DNA from: Trematomus loennbergii
Lineage: Eukaryota > Chordata > Actinopteri > Perciformes > Nototheniidae
NCBI GenBank assembly: GCA_012861695.1
Contig: JAAOOA010000096.1
Location: 186,001 to 250,000 of the forward strand
DNA length: 64,000 nt
Reading direction: 5' to 3'
Shown here: positions 33,050 to 45,740 of the stretch, piece by piece
Numbering within the stretch: position 1 is the stretch's first letter
How the letters are laid out: every line of letters begins with the position of its first letter
The notes under the pieces: generated by a model
Database searches by the model: none
What the model was told of the DNA's origin: nothing
Seen by the model: only the letters and a program-made list of their open reading frames with translations
Position numbers and translations under genes: made by a program

Positions 33050-34060
33050 TCAATACAGTTTAGAATCATATATTTTTACTTCAGGGTCTACCAGGGGCCG
33101 TGGTGGTTGGACAGTCTGACCGCTCAGGAAGGAAGGACCTGCGGTATCTCTCCGTGAGACACTGAAGGTGCAGCAGCGTGAGGACAGGGTGTCCTGGAGG
33201 GGGGGGGGACACATTGTCCAGCAGGGAGGACCCCCCAGGACAGAGCTGGCCTTCTTTACCAGTCTGTTCAGTCTCTTCCTGTCAGCAGCCGATATGCTGC
33301 AGCCCCAGCAGACCAGACCATAGCAGATGGGTGAGACCACCACAGTGTCATTGAAGGTCTGCAGGAGGGCCCCCTCACCCCAAAAGACCTCAGTCTCCAC
33401 AGCATATGCAGTCTGCTCTGTCCCTTCTTGTACAGAGCAGCAGAGTGATCAGTCCAGTCCAGTTTATTGTTCTGATGAACATCCAGGTATTTGTAAGATT
33501 TCACAATCTCTATGTCCACTCCCTGGATGTTCACTGGTGTCGGGGGAGAGTGCTGAAGCCGTCTGAAGTCCACCACCAGCTCCTTGGTCTTCCCTGCGTT
33601 GAGCTGGAGGTGGTTCCTCTGGCACCAGAGTCCTGCGTCAGTTCCCTGTACTTCCTGTTGTCCTAATTAGAGATGTCAGGCTGGTAAGCGAACTGCAGCG
33701 GGTCCATCGATGGCCTCACAAGGGGCCGAAGGTGTACAAGGGCCAGCTTTTCCAGGGTCTTCATCAGTGTCAGCGCCACCGGCCGGTAGCTGTTGAAGTC
33801 CTTGGGGTGGGGGGTCTTTGGCACAGGTACCGCACAGGTACCACACAGGACGTCTTCCACAGTTGTGGTACCCTCCTTTGCTTTAGGCTCAGGTTGAACA
33901 GAAGCTCCACAATCCCACACAGCTGGTCTGCGCAGGATTTTAGGAGCCTTGAGCTGATGCCATCTGGAACCGCTGCCTTCCTCGCCTTACACCTCTGGAG
34001 CTCCCTCTTCACCTGGCTGGTTGTGAGGGACAAAGTCCCGCCAGTGGGTGGGGGAAACAT
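33050..34060 (-). pseudogene. CR1/Rex1-like LINE reverse transcriptase with internal deletion
   Basis: Minus-strand blocks in order: SQVKRELQRCKARKAAVPDG and ISSRLLKSCADQLCG (34000-33900), VPQLWKTSCVVPV, FNSYRPVALT, LVHLRPLVRPSMDPLQFAYQ (33720-33680), then directly the later part: VVDFRRLQHSPPTPVNIQG-like (33575), IEIVKSYKYLDVHQNNKLDW, ALYKKGQSRLHML and ISAADRKRLNRLVKKASSVL (33260). The central palm with its catalytic box is missing at about 33660. Several frameshifts occur. This is a common fish non-LTR reverse transcriptase; the clade name is tentative. Confidence 0.85.
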
Positions 34061-34196
34061 TTTTAAAGTCGTTTAACCACTGTTGGTCCCCCTGGGCCTG
34101 GGTTGTAAATCTGAGCAGATTCAGTATATCTGTGCAATTAAATAAACATTACACTTATAATAAGATAAATTGAACGATCAGGAAAGGGCGAAATTG

Positions 34197-34320
34197 TTAA
34201 TATTAGAGCTGGTGGCCTATATGCTGTGAAAGCTGCCTGGTAAACCGGTTCAAATCCCGAGCTGGCCGAACATTACAGGCAATGTCCGTCCCTCTGTCTC
34301 CCCTTTTCACTCAAGTATTA
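34197..34320 (+). repeat. tRNA-derived SINE remnant
   Basis: A Pol III B-box match (GGTTCAAATCC at 34247-34257) follows a tRNA-like region. Behind it comes a pyrimidine-rich body (TCCCTCTGTCTCCCC-like) common in fish SINEs. The A box is weak, so it is not an intact tRNA gene. Confidence 0.5.
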
Positions 34321-34397
34321 TAAGACACATAGCTTTCATCATAACTAATGTTCTGCATTATGAGACATAATGTAAAGGCTCTCTCCCTCCCATCTCA

Positions 34398-34590
34398 AAA
34401 TACAAGAACAAATACACAGCAGGGAACACTGGTGTCTTTGGCAAAATTATAGTGGAATCAAAGTGATATCATTACAATAAAAAAACATCTACCTATTCAG
34501 CTTGTTTTGTTGATGTGTTTCCCAATTGGTAATGGTTGAAGAAAATCGAATCAGTTTGAAATCTACATGGATTTATGTGGGTGTAGATGA
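34398..34590 (+). repeat. Duplicated segment, copy 2
   Basis: Partner of 28640-28820, with an extra segment containing CATCTACCTATTCAGCTTG that copy 1 lacks. Confidence 0.8.
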
Positions 34591-35451
34591 GGGCTGATAT
34601 TGGAGTTATTATCATATCACTGACTCTGTTGCATCATCTCCGCAGTGATGCTCGACTTGTTTGGACTGGACGTTGCACTTCACTTACGCACGTGTTTTGG
34701 GTCGCTGGTAATGCTCTGTCTTCATGTCAACAGGAGGCATGGTGCTAAATAAGTCCCTCTGTCTCCACCTCGTCTCTATCTGGCTGCCGCTCCCTGTGCG
34801 ATGATTAGTGGCGTCCCTAGGGGGGGATGAGTTAGCAGAAGCAAACTCTCTCTAATGAGCTAAGCTCTGCCCCTCTCTTCTGTCCCCCCTGCATCCCCCC
34901 CGTGCCATCCCTGTCCCTTCCTCCCTCCCTCTAAGGACCCAGGGGTGGTGGAGTGGTCCCAGGAGGGGGTCCGCAGCACACCTGTTCTCCTACGCCCCCA
35001 CCCTTCTGTAATCATTGCATTTCTGCACTCCCCAGTCGATGAATGGGGTATTCTTCTCCCCCCTCTGGGACCGCAGCCATTGTCTGTTTTTCTTTCTTCT
35101 TCTGCAGTTCCTCCTCTCAATTTTTCCTTATATATTTATTTTCAAAATCAATCCCTTGTAACTCCTTAGCCCTACTCTGCATGTAATTATATTCTGGAAA
35201 TGTGCTGACACTTGTTTATGAGAGTATGTTGTTTGTTTATATTCTCAGGTAATATTATATATGTAGTTGACTGGTATAATGCTGGCAGGAGTGACAAAAG
35301 GCCACCTGGTTTCACCCCCCTCCCCCCCCATGCTCCCAAGACAACACTTGCCTCACGTTAATTAGGGCAATTTTTTGTTTACATAATAAACTTCAGGGTC
35401 GCTGACGACAAATGGCATCTTGGGACCGGGGGAGGTTATTGGCAGATGGGT

Positions 35452-35501
<50 letters not shown>

Positions 35502-37931
35502 AATGGTAACTAGCGGCTGAAGAAAACATCCTACCTGCCCGCTTACGGCATCAAATTCCCAGAAGCCATTGAGAGGACACGTGTACTGGCGTGGGCTGGG
35601 ACATGGGAGGCCCAATGGGGGCAAGTGGAGCTTGTCCTGCCACCCCTGGGCCCGGAACATGGCTCAAGACCAAAGTTAAGGCCTCTCTAATTAGTCCGGT
35701 GCTGGCTCTGATAACAAATAAACATAGGGGAGGTCCGGGAGCTCTCCTGGGGTGTGATGCCACACATCTCCACCTAAACTGATTCAGGAGTCACAGACAG
35801 CAGAGCAGCACCTGAAGGCCACACCTTGGTGTTCATCATCACATCCATCTGCTCCTTCGACCTCCTCTTCTTCACAAATAACATTAACACTTATCAAATG
35901 TGTGTGCTTATAAACTCTCTGGGGATACATTATCATAATAAGTTCAGATACATTAACAGTCCATCATGGTATTTTAAATACTTCTTCAACATACATATAG
36001 TTTAGTTTACACATTTCAAAGATATAAACAAAAATGAAGCAATATGTTAAATATGCCAAATAATAAGAACAGAACCACAAATTAAAAGTAAAAAGCTGTA
36101 CGTACTTTATTTTAAATGTGGGTGGGACTCTTCAGATGTGTAAGAAGTCTGCCTCTCCATACAATTATACAGAATGATGAAAGCACTCATTCTTGATAAA
36201 TTATATAAAGTAATTTTTTTATGAGAACTGTATCGGGTTGGCTCATAATGAACAAAAACTCACTGAGAATGTTTACCTACTACATGTTTATTTTGCTTGG
36301 ATATGGTTTGGATTCACGGCCAACAGGAGGTAAAAACTGTTGTTTGAAGTGATGGATGATGGGAAAGCACTATAATAATGTTACTTTTATTTTCTTCTTT
36401 TCATTCCTTTTACCTCCCAAACATTTTGGTTAACCATGAGATTTGATTAAGCCTTTTTTTTTTTTTGTTGATACATTTTCCTATTAATGATGGTGTTGCA
36501 TATGTGATTGGCCTCTAAAATGAGCATGGCATTTGTCTTAGTATCTCAGTGAATGTTTAAATGGGTGTGTAGAAGAGCAGAGTGGGTGATGGAGCTGGTG
36601 GATATGATAAGCCCCTGTGTTGTGTCCGGTGAGAGCTGCAGCCTGCCGGCCTCCACCTTCTGCTGCTGTGTGTGTGGAGGTGGTCGGCAGGCATCACATC
36701 TTATAAAAGGGCAAGTGCTTGCCAGTCATACGTCCATCAAGGCTGCGCCCCAGTGGGCCAGCGTGGGGCCATAATCCCTGGAAGTTCCCCTATGGTTCTT
36801 GCCCTACCTCCCTTATCCCCTCCATCCTTCCCTCTACACCCCCCTTCCCTCCATGCTGTTGTTTTCCTCCTCTCCTCCCCAGGCAGGGGGTGTTTGGACC
36901 ACGCAGCGTGACCTGGCTACCAGGGGAGGGATCCAGGGAGGGGCTCTGGGGCCACAGGTGAGGCCTGAGCTCAATCTACCCCCCTCCATCCTGCCTCTCC
37001 CTCCACCTCCCCTGGGTGCCAACTTTACCAACCCTCCTCCTCCCCATGCCCAGCAGGCCAATCAAGCCATGTCTGTGTGCCATGCAACCTGGGGACCGGG
37101 GGGAGCGAGGAAAGGAGGGAGGGAGGAGGGTGATGGTGGAAGCGGCAGGCCGAGGCCCCATGTGGACCTCCCGTCCCTCTGAAACCCTCTCAGGATCTGT
37201 GTCGCCATCACCACACCTTTAATTACCTCGCTCATCTTCATTAATTCATTGGGCTTCTTTATGCCCTGCAGACCGGAGATGGATAGAGAGGGAGGAGGGA
37301 GGGATATAGACAGAGGTGGAGGGAGAGACGCCACTACACTCAACAACAACACGGACAACAACAACAGCGGCAGCAGGCGCAACAACAACAACACCCTCCC
37401 AGCAGCTGGAGCTCAGTGCTGGAGGCAGCAGCTCGGTGACCTTGGCGTCCCTCAAGGCACTCGTCCAAGACCTCCAGTGTACCAGGCTTTTGCCAGTCGT
37501 GGGCCGTGGGGCTTCAGGGTCAGTTTGGCCGTACCAGAGAGTCTTAGCCCTTGAGACACTAGAAAACAAATCCCCGCTGTCAGGCCCTCTGAGAGGGGGC
37601 AATAAACACGCTCTATTGATTTGAGCCACTGAGGGCCGGTCCCTGGACAAAGTGACCATAATGACATTAGAGATTAGATGCTGCTCAAGAGACTGGGATC
37701 AGAGCACTGGGTAATACATGCTTATTAAGTGGATCAAGGGATCAGTTGCATGTGTTTGTGGGATCAAATGAAAGCTAAAAATACCAAAAAAACATGTCCA
37801 GTGAAAATGTTTTCTATGGTCCAATCACTGCACTCAGAACTGAAATTACTATATTCTGCAAGATTTTGATCTGCATCTGTATTCCTCTTATTTCCTGAAG
37901 GCCCTCGTATACTGTATCTGAGATTAAAGCC
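34591..37931. other. Unique host-like sequence, no gene found
   Basis: Mostly single-copy in this window. GC- and pyrimidine-rich tracts at 34860-35110 and 36780-37150 create many overlapping open frames on both strands, none with domain content. Candidate conserved islands are 35340-35430 (GTTAATTAGGGCAATTTTTT), 37170-37270 and 37555-37770. A CAA-rich stretch lies at 37340-37400. Confidence 0.35.
35454..35500 (+). repeat. (GT)n microsatellite
   Basis: GT dinucleotides, about 47 bp. Confidence 0.95.
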
Positions 37932-37935
37932 TTAA

Positions 37936-38521
37936 AGGTCCCCTATTATGCAAAATGCACTTTTTGATGTCTTTTATACACAAATATGTCCCCCTGTGTG
38001 AAAGTGTCAGAAAATAAAACCCTCTCTCTTTTCCTCCTTACCCAGATCTCGAAAAACGGGGGTACAACAGAGCTGATTCAGATTTGCTGCGGTCATGACG
38101 ACACCCTAACCCTAACCCTAAAATGTGGGCTGGCTTTAGACCAACGGCCCTATCAGAAACGTTGCTGTATCAGAAACAATGCACAACGTGTTTTGTAAGT
38201 AATATGGTCTGTGTTACATTAGCAAGCATTGCTAACACTCAGAGCTAACGCTGTACTGGAGAGAATATGTGTAAGGAAGCCGGATATAAAAGCTACTGTC
38301 CTTGTGGTAAACCTGCGAGAGAGAAAGCGTTTGAGCTCCATACTGTTTCAGAAATAATGCTTAACGTGGTTTGGAACATAATAGGGCACGGCAGCCTTTA
38401 GCTGGGAATCTGCTTCTCTCTCTCTGCTATGCTGCATGTGCGATCCAAAGGGGGCGTGGCCCCATAACTACTGACCCAGAATCAGCACTTTAGTAACAGG
38501 GCTGAAATAGAGGGGTATAAG
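37936..38521. mobile_element. TTAA-flanked element, copy B (truncated)
   Basis: One end is preserved: TTAA (37932-37935) then AGGTCCCCTATTATGC. The sequence matches the reversed right half of the copy at 61540-63314 and stops at about 38521. It carries the uninterrupted site (CACTTTAG near 38485) that hAT H5 occupies in that copy, and a telomere-like insert. Confidence 0.8.
38103..38122 (+). repeat. Short telomere-like repeat
   Basis: Three CCCTAA units in tandem. The related copy at about 63170-63190 has only a 7-base ATTACTA-type stretch at this point, so the hexamers are an addition specific to copy B. Confidence 0.85.
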
Positions 38522-40061
38522 CAGGGCCCCCCCTCCCAACACGCAGATCACGCAAACTGCGTGGGCCTCACCTCGCGGAGGAACAAAACATAATAATACA
38601 CAGTGAAAAAAAGAAATGTTAAAACGGTTAATTGCATCAAAACTCATACTAGCTTGACTTCATTTGGTTGTGCAGTACTTTGTTCTTAATTGTACTTCTT
38701 AAAATGCTCTTAAATTCACTGCACAGTATCACCTGTTTTCTCTTTTAAATATATTGAACTACATTCTCAACACAGGTTTGAACAAGAGAGGCTGATTTGT
38801 GGATGAGATGCAGAGAGTATAGATTGGTGTTGTTTAGTGATCAGGATGGATGTTTTTGGGAGGGGGGGCCAGAGAGCAGAGGTCTGGCAGTTTTGGTGTC
38901 TTTGTTCCTCCATCTGAGCTCCAGGAGCTGCAGAAAGCCAGCACTGACACCCCGGCCCCCGGAGCCCCGAGGTAATACTGCAGCAGATGTGTCGCCTCTG
39001 TGCTGCCTGCAAGCCATGCATGCACCCCCCACCCGCCTCCTTCTCCATCCTTGACATTCTCCTCCTGCCCGCCCACTTCTCCCTGTGCCATCAGAACTCA
39101 TAATACACTAATGTGTTTAAACATCAATACATCAAAACTCTGTGACGAAAGCAGAAACTATGATTCTACAAGTGGAGAAGAGTCCACTGAGGTAGTGTTA
39201 TTTCATTCTCCCTTTTAAAAAAAAAAAACCAAGTCAGTCCCACATCTTCCTGACTGAGCTGTTCCCCCCTCAGCGACAGAGATGACCATTGGTCTTTTGC
39301 TCCCCTCTTCTCTTGAACTCCAAAATCCATCAATATCTCAGTTTTTTGACCACTTCATTTGTACTGCCCCCTCCCTGCCTCCCTCCCTCTTGTGATTTGC
39401 TGCCTCGCTCGTCCTCTCAGTGGCGGCTGCAGGACGCAGATGAAAGTCCCTGGAGTTCAGTGTCCCCTGTCTGTCTCCACTCACTGTCCTCTGTTTCCAC
39501 TTCCACAACTCCTCTCCCTCAGTCTCTCTATCTCTCTCTCTCCAATGGCCTGATGCACCCCCCTCCCTTCAACCCCCCACCTCCATTCACATCACACGAG
39601 TGCCGGAGATTGACAGCCTCCCCAAAGAGTGAGAGCTCGAACAGATGGAATATGAATGGTTCACTCGTGTATGAAAAAGGTGTCTGGGTAAAGGAAGTGG
39701 TGTAGGGGGACCCTCAATTGCAAATTAAGTATGACTAAATCCCATTGTAACCTCCCCCCCCCTCCCCCCAAAATAACACACACTTTCACTGCTACTGAAA
39801 AAAGGACATAAGGTTTTAAATAGATAGTGACAAATAATGGCTTGCTTCTTTTGCCTTTAAGTGACAGTGACATCATACACTTTCTATTATAAATGTCTTC
39901 ATTGCTTACATATTGATCATTTTTCATTTCTTTCTGAACTTCTGTAACCAACCAAGCAGGCCGTTAGGTTGCCAGAGGTCAGATCAGAAACATGGTAAGG
40001 TTAGGGGAGCTTCATCATGATTACAATAAATAACACTAAGGTTGGGGATGGTTCGACACAG
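38522..40061. other. Unannotated sequence
   Basis: No supported gene. Pyrimidine-rich runs at 39360-39590 produce spurious open frames. Confidence 0.4.
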
Positions 40062-41195
40062 GGAATGAAAGTGACCATAACTTCACTTCAAAAAGGGGTA
40101 AATTAATAATCTTTTTTCTCAAAGCAATGATAAACCTGTGAGTTGGATGTAGAAGAGTCAGAATCAATATAGATCTTTTTATTTTAAAGTAAATTCAGAT
40201 TGAACATAGTAAAAAAATGTAAATGTTTGTGTCCGTCCAAAAAAAACACATTACTTATAGTGAAAACCACCCTTGAATGATGGGATAGTAGACTAAAAGC
40301 TTTAGGAATCCAAACTATAACATATAACAAGTACCCTGTATCAAGATTGATGCAAAACAAGTGACATTTGACCTTTTAGAGAGATTTAGCAACAAAAGAA
40401 ATACTTCTGGGGTCATTTGGGTGGATTTGACCTATCTCTGGCCCCCCTTGGTCGATTTTGATGATTGACATCTCTTTTTAACTGTTAGAGCCAATAGAAT
40501 CGAGGGGAAGTTCCACATACACACACACGTTATATGGAGTGAGTGTGACGCGTAGCCATAATACCCAAAACAGGAAGCTGTCATACACTCTGGAAGCTAT
40601 CATTAGCAGCTAATATGAGAACTCAGTTTTTTACATAAAAATAGAATTATGGATTATAAATAATTTTTTCAAAGTGACACAGACACATTGGATTAACCTA
40701 TGGATTAACCTTCAGCCGCGTTTTAATGCCATTGAACACAACTTTTGATCAGAATAACAGCAAAAGGTGAGCATATCTCAGTTTTTTGCTACCTAAAGCT
40801 ACGTCGTGTGTTGTCTGGTTTTGCTTCCCCTGTCGCGAGTTCTGATCGCTCAGTGATGATAGTTATATGTATGGAATCTGTGGAATCTCAGCTTGCTAGC
40901 AAAGCTCATTTATGCAGATCCGATAAGTATATCGGTCGATTTATACCTAGAGTTCTGTGCTAAGTGCGTTAGCATTTTTTCGCTCAGGGCTCATTTAGAC
41001 GCTTCTTGTGAGACTTGTGTTTTGTTTCGGTAAAAATGGTTCATATCGTCAGTTAGCTTAGTTTCTTCCCGTTAAGTGAGTATGACACATTCATAGTTTA
41101 TTACATTTTAAGAAGCCCTGAGACACAGTTTTGTGAAAAAAAAGCCTGTTAAGCCCTGTAGCCCCGCCGGCAGGGGCTATGGGGCTTAAAAGGTT
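40062..41195. mobile_element. piggyBac-like element, copy 2
   Basis: Inverted relative to copy 1 at 20750-21910. Shared blocks include GATAAACCTGTGAGTTGGAT, TCAAGATTGATGCAAAACAA-like text and GGCCCCCCTTGGTCGATTTT-like text. The right end reads GGGCTTAAAAGG|TTAA; the left end is eroded, so the start is approximate. Near the right end a short hairpin (GCCCCGCCGGCAGGGGC) is specific to this copy. Confidence 0.75.
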
Positions 41196-41336
41196 AACAA
41201 AGATAGTCGCACAAAAAAACTTACAATTTAATATTCAGATTGGCGGAGTTATGACGTGTGGGTGGGAGTTCCATGCAAGCAAGTCTGAAGAGGGGTTGAC
41301 TATCTTATGTGGCTGGGGAGGGCGTTGGAGAGTGGG

Positions 41337-41352
41337 GGGGGGGGGGGGGAGT
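41337..41352 (+). repeat. G homopolymer
   Basis: A run of about 16 G followed by two TTAGGGG-like units; low complexity. Confidence 0.8.
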
Positions 41353-41374
41353 TAGGGGTTAGGGGACGGGCTTT

Positions 41375-41465
41375 GTAGGGGGTGAGTGATATTTTGAAGT
41401 CTATTCTGAGTTTGACTGGGAGCCAGTGGAGGTTATGAAGGACCGTGGAGTGATGTGCTCTCGCT
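41375..41465 (-). pseudogene. Short L2-like reverse transcriptase fragment
   Basis: The minus strand reads HITPRSF and, in a shifted frame, the LHWLPV-type block, matching the start of the C-terminal ITPVLKSFHWLPVCQ segment of the L2-like LINE at 17.9 kb. About 90 bp remain. Confidence 0.5.
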
Positions 41466-42540
<1,075 letters not shown>

Positions 42541-42559
42541 AGTCTAGCAGTGGGCGGCC

Positions 42560-42960
42560 ATTGTTCTAATGCTGTTTACATCCAGGGCGTATCTACTACA
42601 CAGGGCCTTTTCCCGGCTCCAGCACGGTCCCTAAGTGGCACATCTCATTAGAATGATTTAGGCAAACTGAAAACGTTATTACAATAATTTCAAAACGCTA
42701 TCAGTGGTTTCCTGCTCCCAAATGATCATTTAAGTCCTACTTGTAATGGCGATGAGACTGTTAGCGGGGTTATTCATTTCAAACTGTGTTAAGCACAGCA
42801 CGCGCCGCCATTAGGCCCAGGATCGCTATACTTATGCTTACTGAAATGAGATTGCGTGAGGAAATAGAGTTATCAAGCGGCAAAACATCCATCGATCAGC
42901 CGCCTCCGCTGCTACTGCACTAAAACCACATCATTAAGACTCCAACTTCAGGATGGAGGA
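42560..42960. other. Candidate conserved non-coding sequence
   Basis: Non-repetitive, without ORF, of balanced composition with motifs such as TCATTAGAATGATTTAGG and AATGATCATTTAAG. The texture is that of vertebrate conserved non-coding elements; conservation itself cannot be seen from one sequence. Confidence 0.3.
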
Positions 42961-43336
42961 AGTTAGGTGAGATGTTCCTGTGACGGTGCACTGTTCCACC
43001 TGAACACACACACACACAGATAGCAGCTAATATACACGTTAGTGGTGTGTGCTAATTGGTTGAAGCCCATTGCCGCTTGCTTCTTGTTATCCAGTGCCCC
43101 CCCTTACTTTACTTCCTCCACTGCATGCTATTTACACCACTGCTGTCAACTGCGTTTGCTAAGGCGTTAACAAACTCCCCCCCGCCCCTCCCAATCTCTA
43201 CACCCCTGTACTCCCTCCCACAGGATTTGACAGCCACAATTTCTGATAACAAACGCCCCCGAACTTAATGTGATTGATAGGGCTCAGTTCTTCTTTCACT
43301 CCGCACCATTTGTCTTGAGTAGCCAGAGTTGGGCAT

Positions 43337-43482
<146 letters not shown>

Positions 43483-43907
43483 AGATGCAGGGGGGTGGGG
43501 AGGGGGGGGCATCTGTATGTCCCCTGGCATCTATTTGCTTTTAACCGCTAAGTCATTACGACCTAATACATGTAGATTGTGATGGGGAGAGGGGGGGAGT
43601 CGAATGGGTGGAGGGGAGATCAGTGGAGTGTTATGGAGGCAAGCAGATGCTTGCCTCTGGAGTTATTACATACAGAGATGATTAGTGTTGGGTGTGGGGG
43701 GGGGGCTCACTGAACTGATGGAAGGCCTTCAAGCTCGGAGAGACCGAGGAGAAAGGTATTTCATTTGGAGTTCATTTGCATATTTTATGAGGAGACTCCA
43801 AGCGTGGAGGTCGGGTCTGAGCTTGACGGATGAGAGGAACCAAGAGCGAAGTGGGGTGGGGGGGTGGAGGGAGATGGAGCGGCAAACTCCCTCACCGCCC
43901 CCCGCTG

Positions 43908-44230
43908 CCAAGTTCCAAAACTCTAACGTGACCTGGAAAGGAACAGAATCAGTACCAGGTTTATTGCCAACACATCCAAGGAATCTGCCTTGGTGTATTC
44001 AGTGAATACATAAACACAGTCAAAGAAGGTACATTGTAAGAAAAAGGACCATACAAAAAAGAAACGATTATAAAAAACTATTTTGAGAAAAAACATTTAT
44101 GACATTAAAATATAGCAGTTTTTACACAAAATATAGATTAAATATAGATATACCTTTAAAAATAAAATAAAGTATTCTATACTATTCATTCCAAGTTCCT
44201 AAACTCTAACACGACCTGGACAGAAACAGA
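43908..44230 (-). mobile_element. LINE 3' fragment flanked by 40-bp direct repeats
   Basis: 43949-44190 resembles the reversed 3' UTR of a fish LINE (CAGAATCAGTACCAGGTTTA, GGAATCTGCCTTGGTG, then A-rich). It is bracketed by CCAAGTTCCAAAACTCTAAC... (43908-43948) and CCAAGTTCCTAAACTCTAAC... (44191-44230), about 40 bp with several mismatches. Confidence 0.65.
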
Positions 44231-44394
44231 AACAACAAGCTGACCTTTTACAGGAGGGTTGGTACATTTAGTGCAATCTACAACCTTCCTGAGGATCCAC
44301 CCAGCTCCTGGGAAAATAAAACACCTTTAAATCCTTCTTTTAGGAGGGAATAAAATATATTACTTCCAGCTGCCAGAAAATCATATTCTTAATG

Positions 44395-44830
44395 AGCAAT
44401 GTGGAGAGAGTAAACTTCTCGGAGAGCGGCAGCCCGGGAGAGTTGGACTGAGTGTGCACACATGAAGCGTGATTACATTAAGGCTCTGCAAACAAATAGA
44501 TTTCCTCCGCCGTTCGCTGCCGCTCTGTCAAATGCATAAAGAATATAAAAATATCTCTGCCGGCACAAAGTGAAGCGGCAGCGGTGGGGAGTTTAGGCAT
44601 CTCTAACAACTTCCTGTAATTGCGATTTATTGAGAAGGAAGCGGAGGGTAAAGATTTTGAAATTATAAGCTATTATGTGCCAGAGAGTAAGCGAGGTGGG
44701 GGGTTGGTGACATAAAATACAGCTGACAAGCCTAGGCAAATTAGCTCAGGACCATTACAAAAATCACTTAATTGCCGGCAATTCTGTCAGGTCAATTGAC
44801 TCTAATTGAAAAAAGAGAGGGAATAACAAA
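44395..44830. other. Candidate conserved non-coding sequence
   Basis: Unique sequence with clustered homeodomain-like sites (ACTTAATTGCCGGCAATT, GACTCTAATTGAAA) and a GCATAAAGAATATAAAAATA stretch, no ORF. Inference from texture only. Confidence 0.35.
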
Positions 44831-45119
44831 AAGGAATATTATGGCAGAGAGGAGGAAGTGCGCGGGATGAGGTGACTGTTCAGGAAGCAGCCGCTGATTG
44901 GAGATCACAATGTAGCCCCCCCCCACCCCTGCGTGTGACATGATGTAACACACTTACAGTGGGGGGAGCTCTGATTGACATTCTAATGAATACATCCAGA
45001 AATTAACAAGTTATTATTCTGAAGAAATGTGATAATAAAGCCAGAGGATGTGAATAATTCATTTATCCCCCAATTCATTTAACATTTTCAACTGTTATAT
45101 CTATTTATTAATAGCAAAA

Positions 45120-45420
45120 GGGCGACTGGCTGCGAGGGAGTTCGGTCATCATTCAACCAGAAGGTTTTCGCCCAACAGTCAACATGTCGATGTATCCTTG
45201 GGCAAGATACTGAACCCTGAGTCGCTCCTGATGGCCAACGGTGTGTGAGTGGTGTGAGTGCGTGTGAGTGTTAGCTTCCCTAGAGCAAGTGGTGCTGCTC
45301 TGCATGAATGAGGTGTGTATGAGTGAATGACTCGTAGTATGTGAAGAGCTTTGAGGGGTCGAGAAGACCTGATAAAGAGATGAGTACAGTCCATTTACCT
45401 TTTACCATAATGTACTTGTT
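45120..45420 (+). repeat. SINE-like fish repeat
   Basis: Contains TGTATCCTTGGGCAAGATAC and CTGAACCCTGAGTCGCTCC, then GTGAGTG-rich text and a 3' end GAAGAGCTTTGAGGGGTCGA, a pattern common in fish SINEs with an L2-type tail. Confidence 0.55.
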
Positions 45421-45439
45421 CTGTCAGAAAAGGCTACTG

Positions 45440-45740
45440 TTTAAACTATGCAAATATTTCTGACAGTGGTTAAGCTATTTTATTTCATTACTCATGTATA
45501 TTTTTTAGCTACTTTACTTGAGTATTTTCAGTTGATGAACATTATACTTCTATTCATATGCATATCGAAGCTGATATTGTGCTTTTTACTCATTACTCTG
45601 ACGTGGATCTGCAGACCGAATACTTTTACTTTAATTATATTGTAGTTATATTTATGTACTTCTACTTTTATTACAATATTTCACAAAGGTCTTGACTTGA
45701 GTATTTCTAAAATAGAGTAAAATAGTTCATTTATATTTCA
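45440..45740 (-). repeat. ACTTGAGTA-rich dispersed repeat
   Basis: Multiple TACTTTTACTT, TTACTTGAGTA and CTTGAGTATTTC words relate it to 58704-58900 on the other strand. This word pattern occurs in a widespread fish DNA-transposon family; ends are not clear here. Confidence 0.4.

Noticed and set aside
34197..34270. Possible tRNA gene (also 49855-49940)
   Set aside because: Pol III box matches exist, but cloverleaf pairing is absent and SINE body follows; called SINE remnants.
36553..37624. Cluster of open frames on both strands, possible host exons
   Set aside because: Composition is pyrimidine/purine-skewed, no domain or consistent splice structure is visible, and frames overlap on both strands.
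38103..38122. Chromosome-fusion telomere site
   Set aside because: Only three hexamers inside a transposon copy; far too short for a fusion point.
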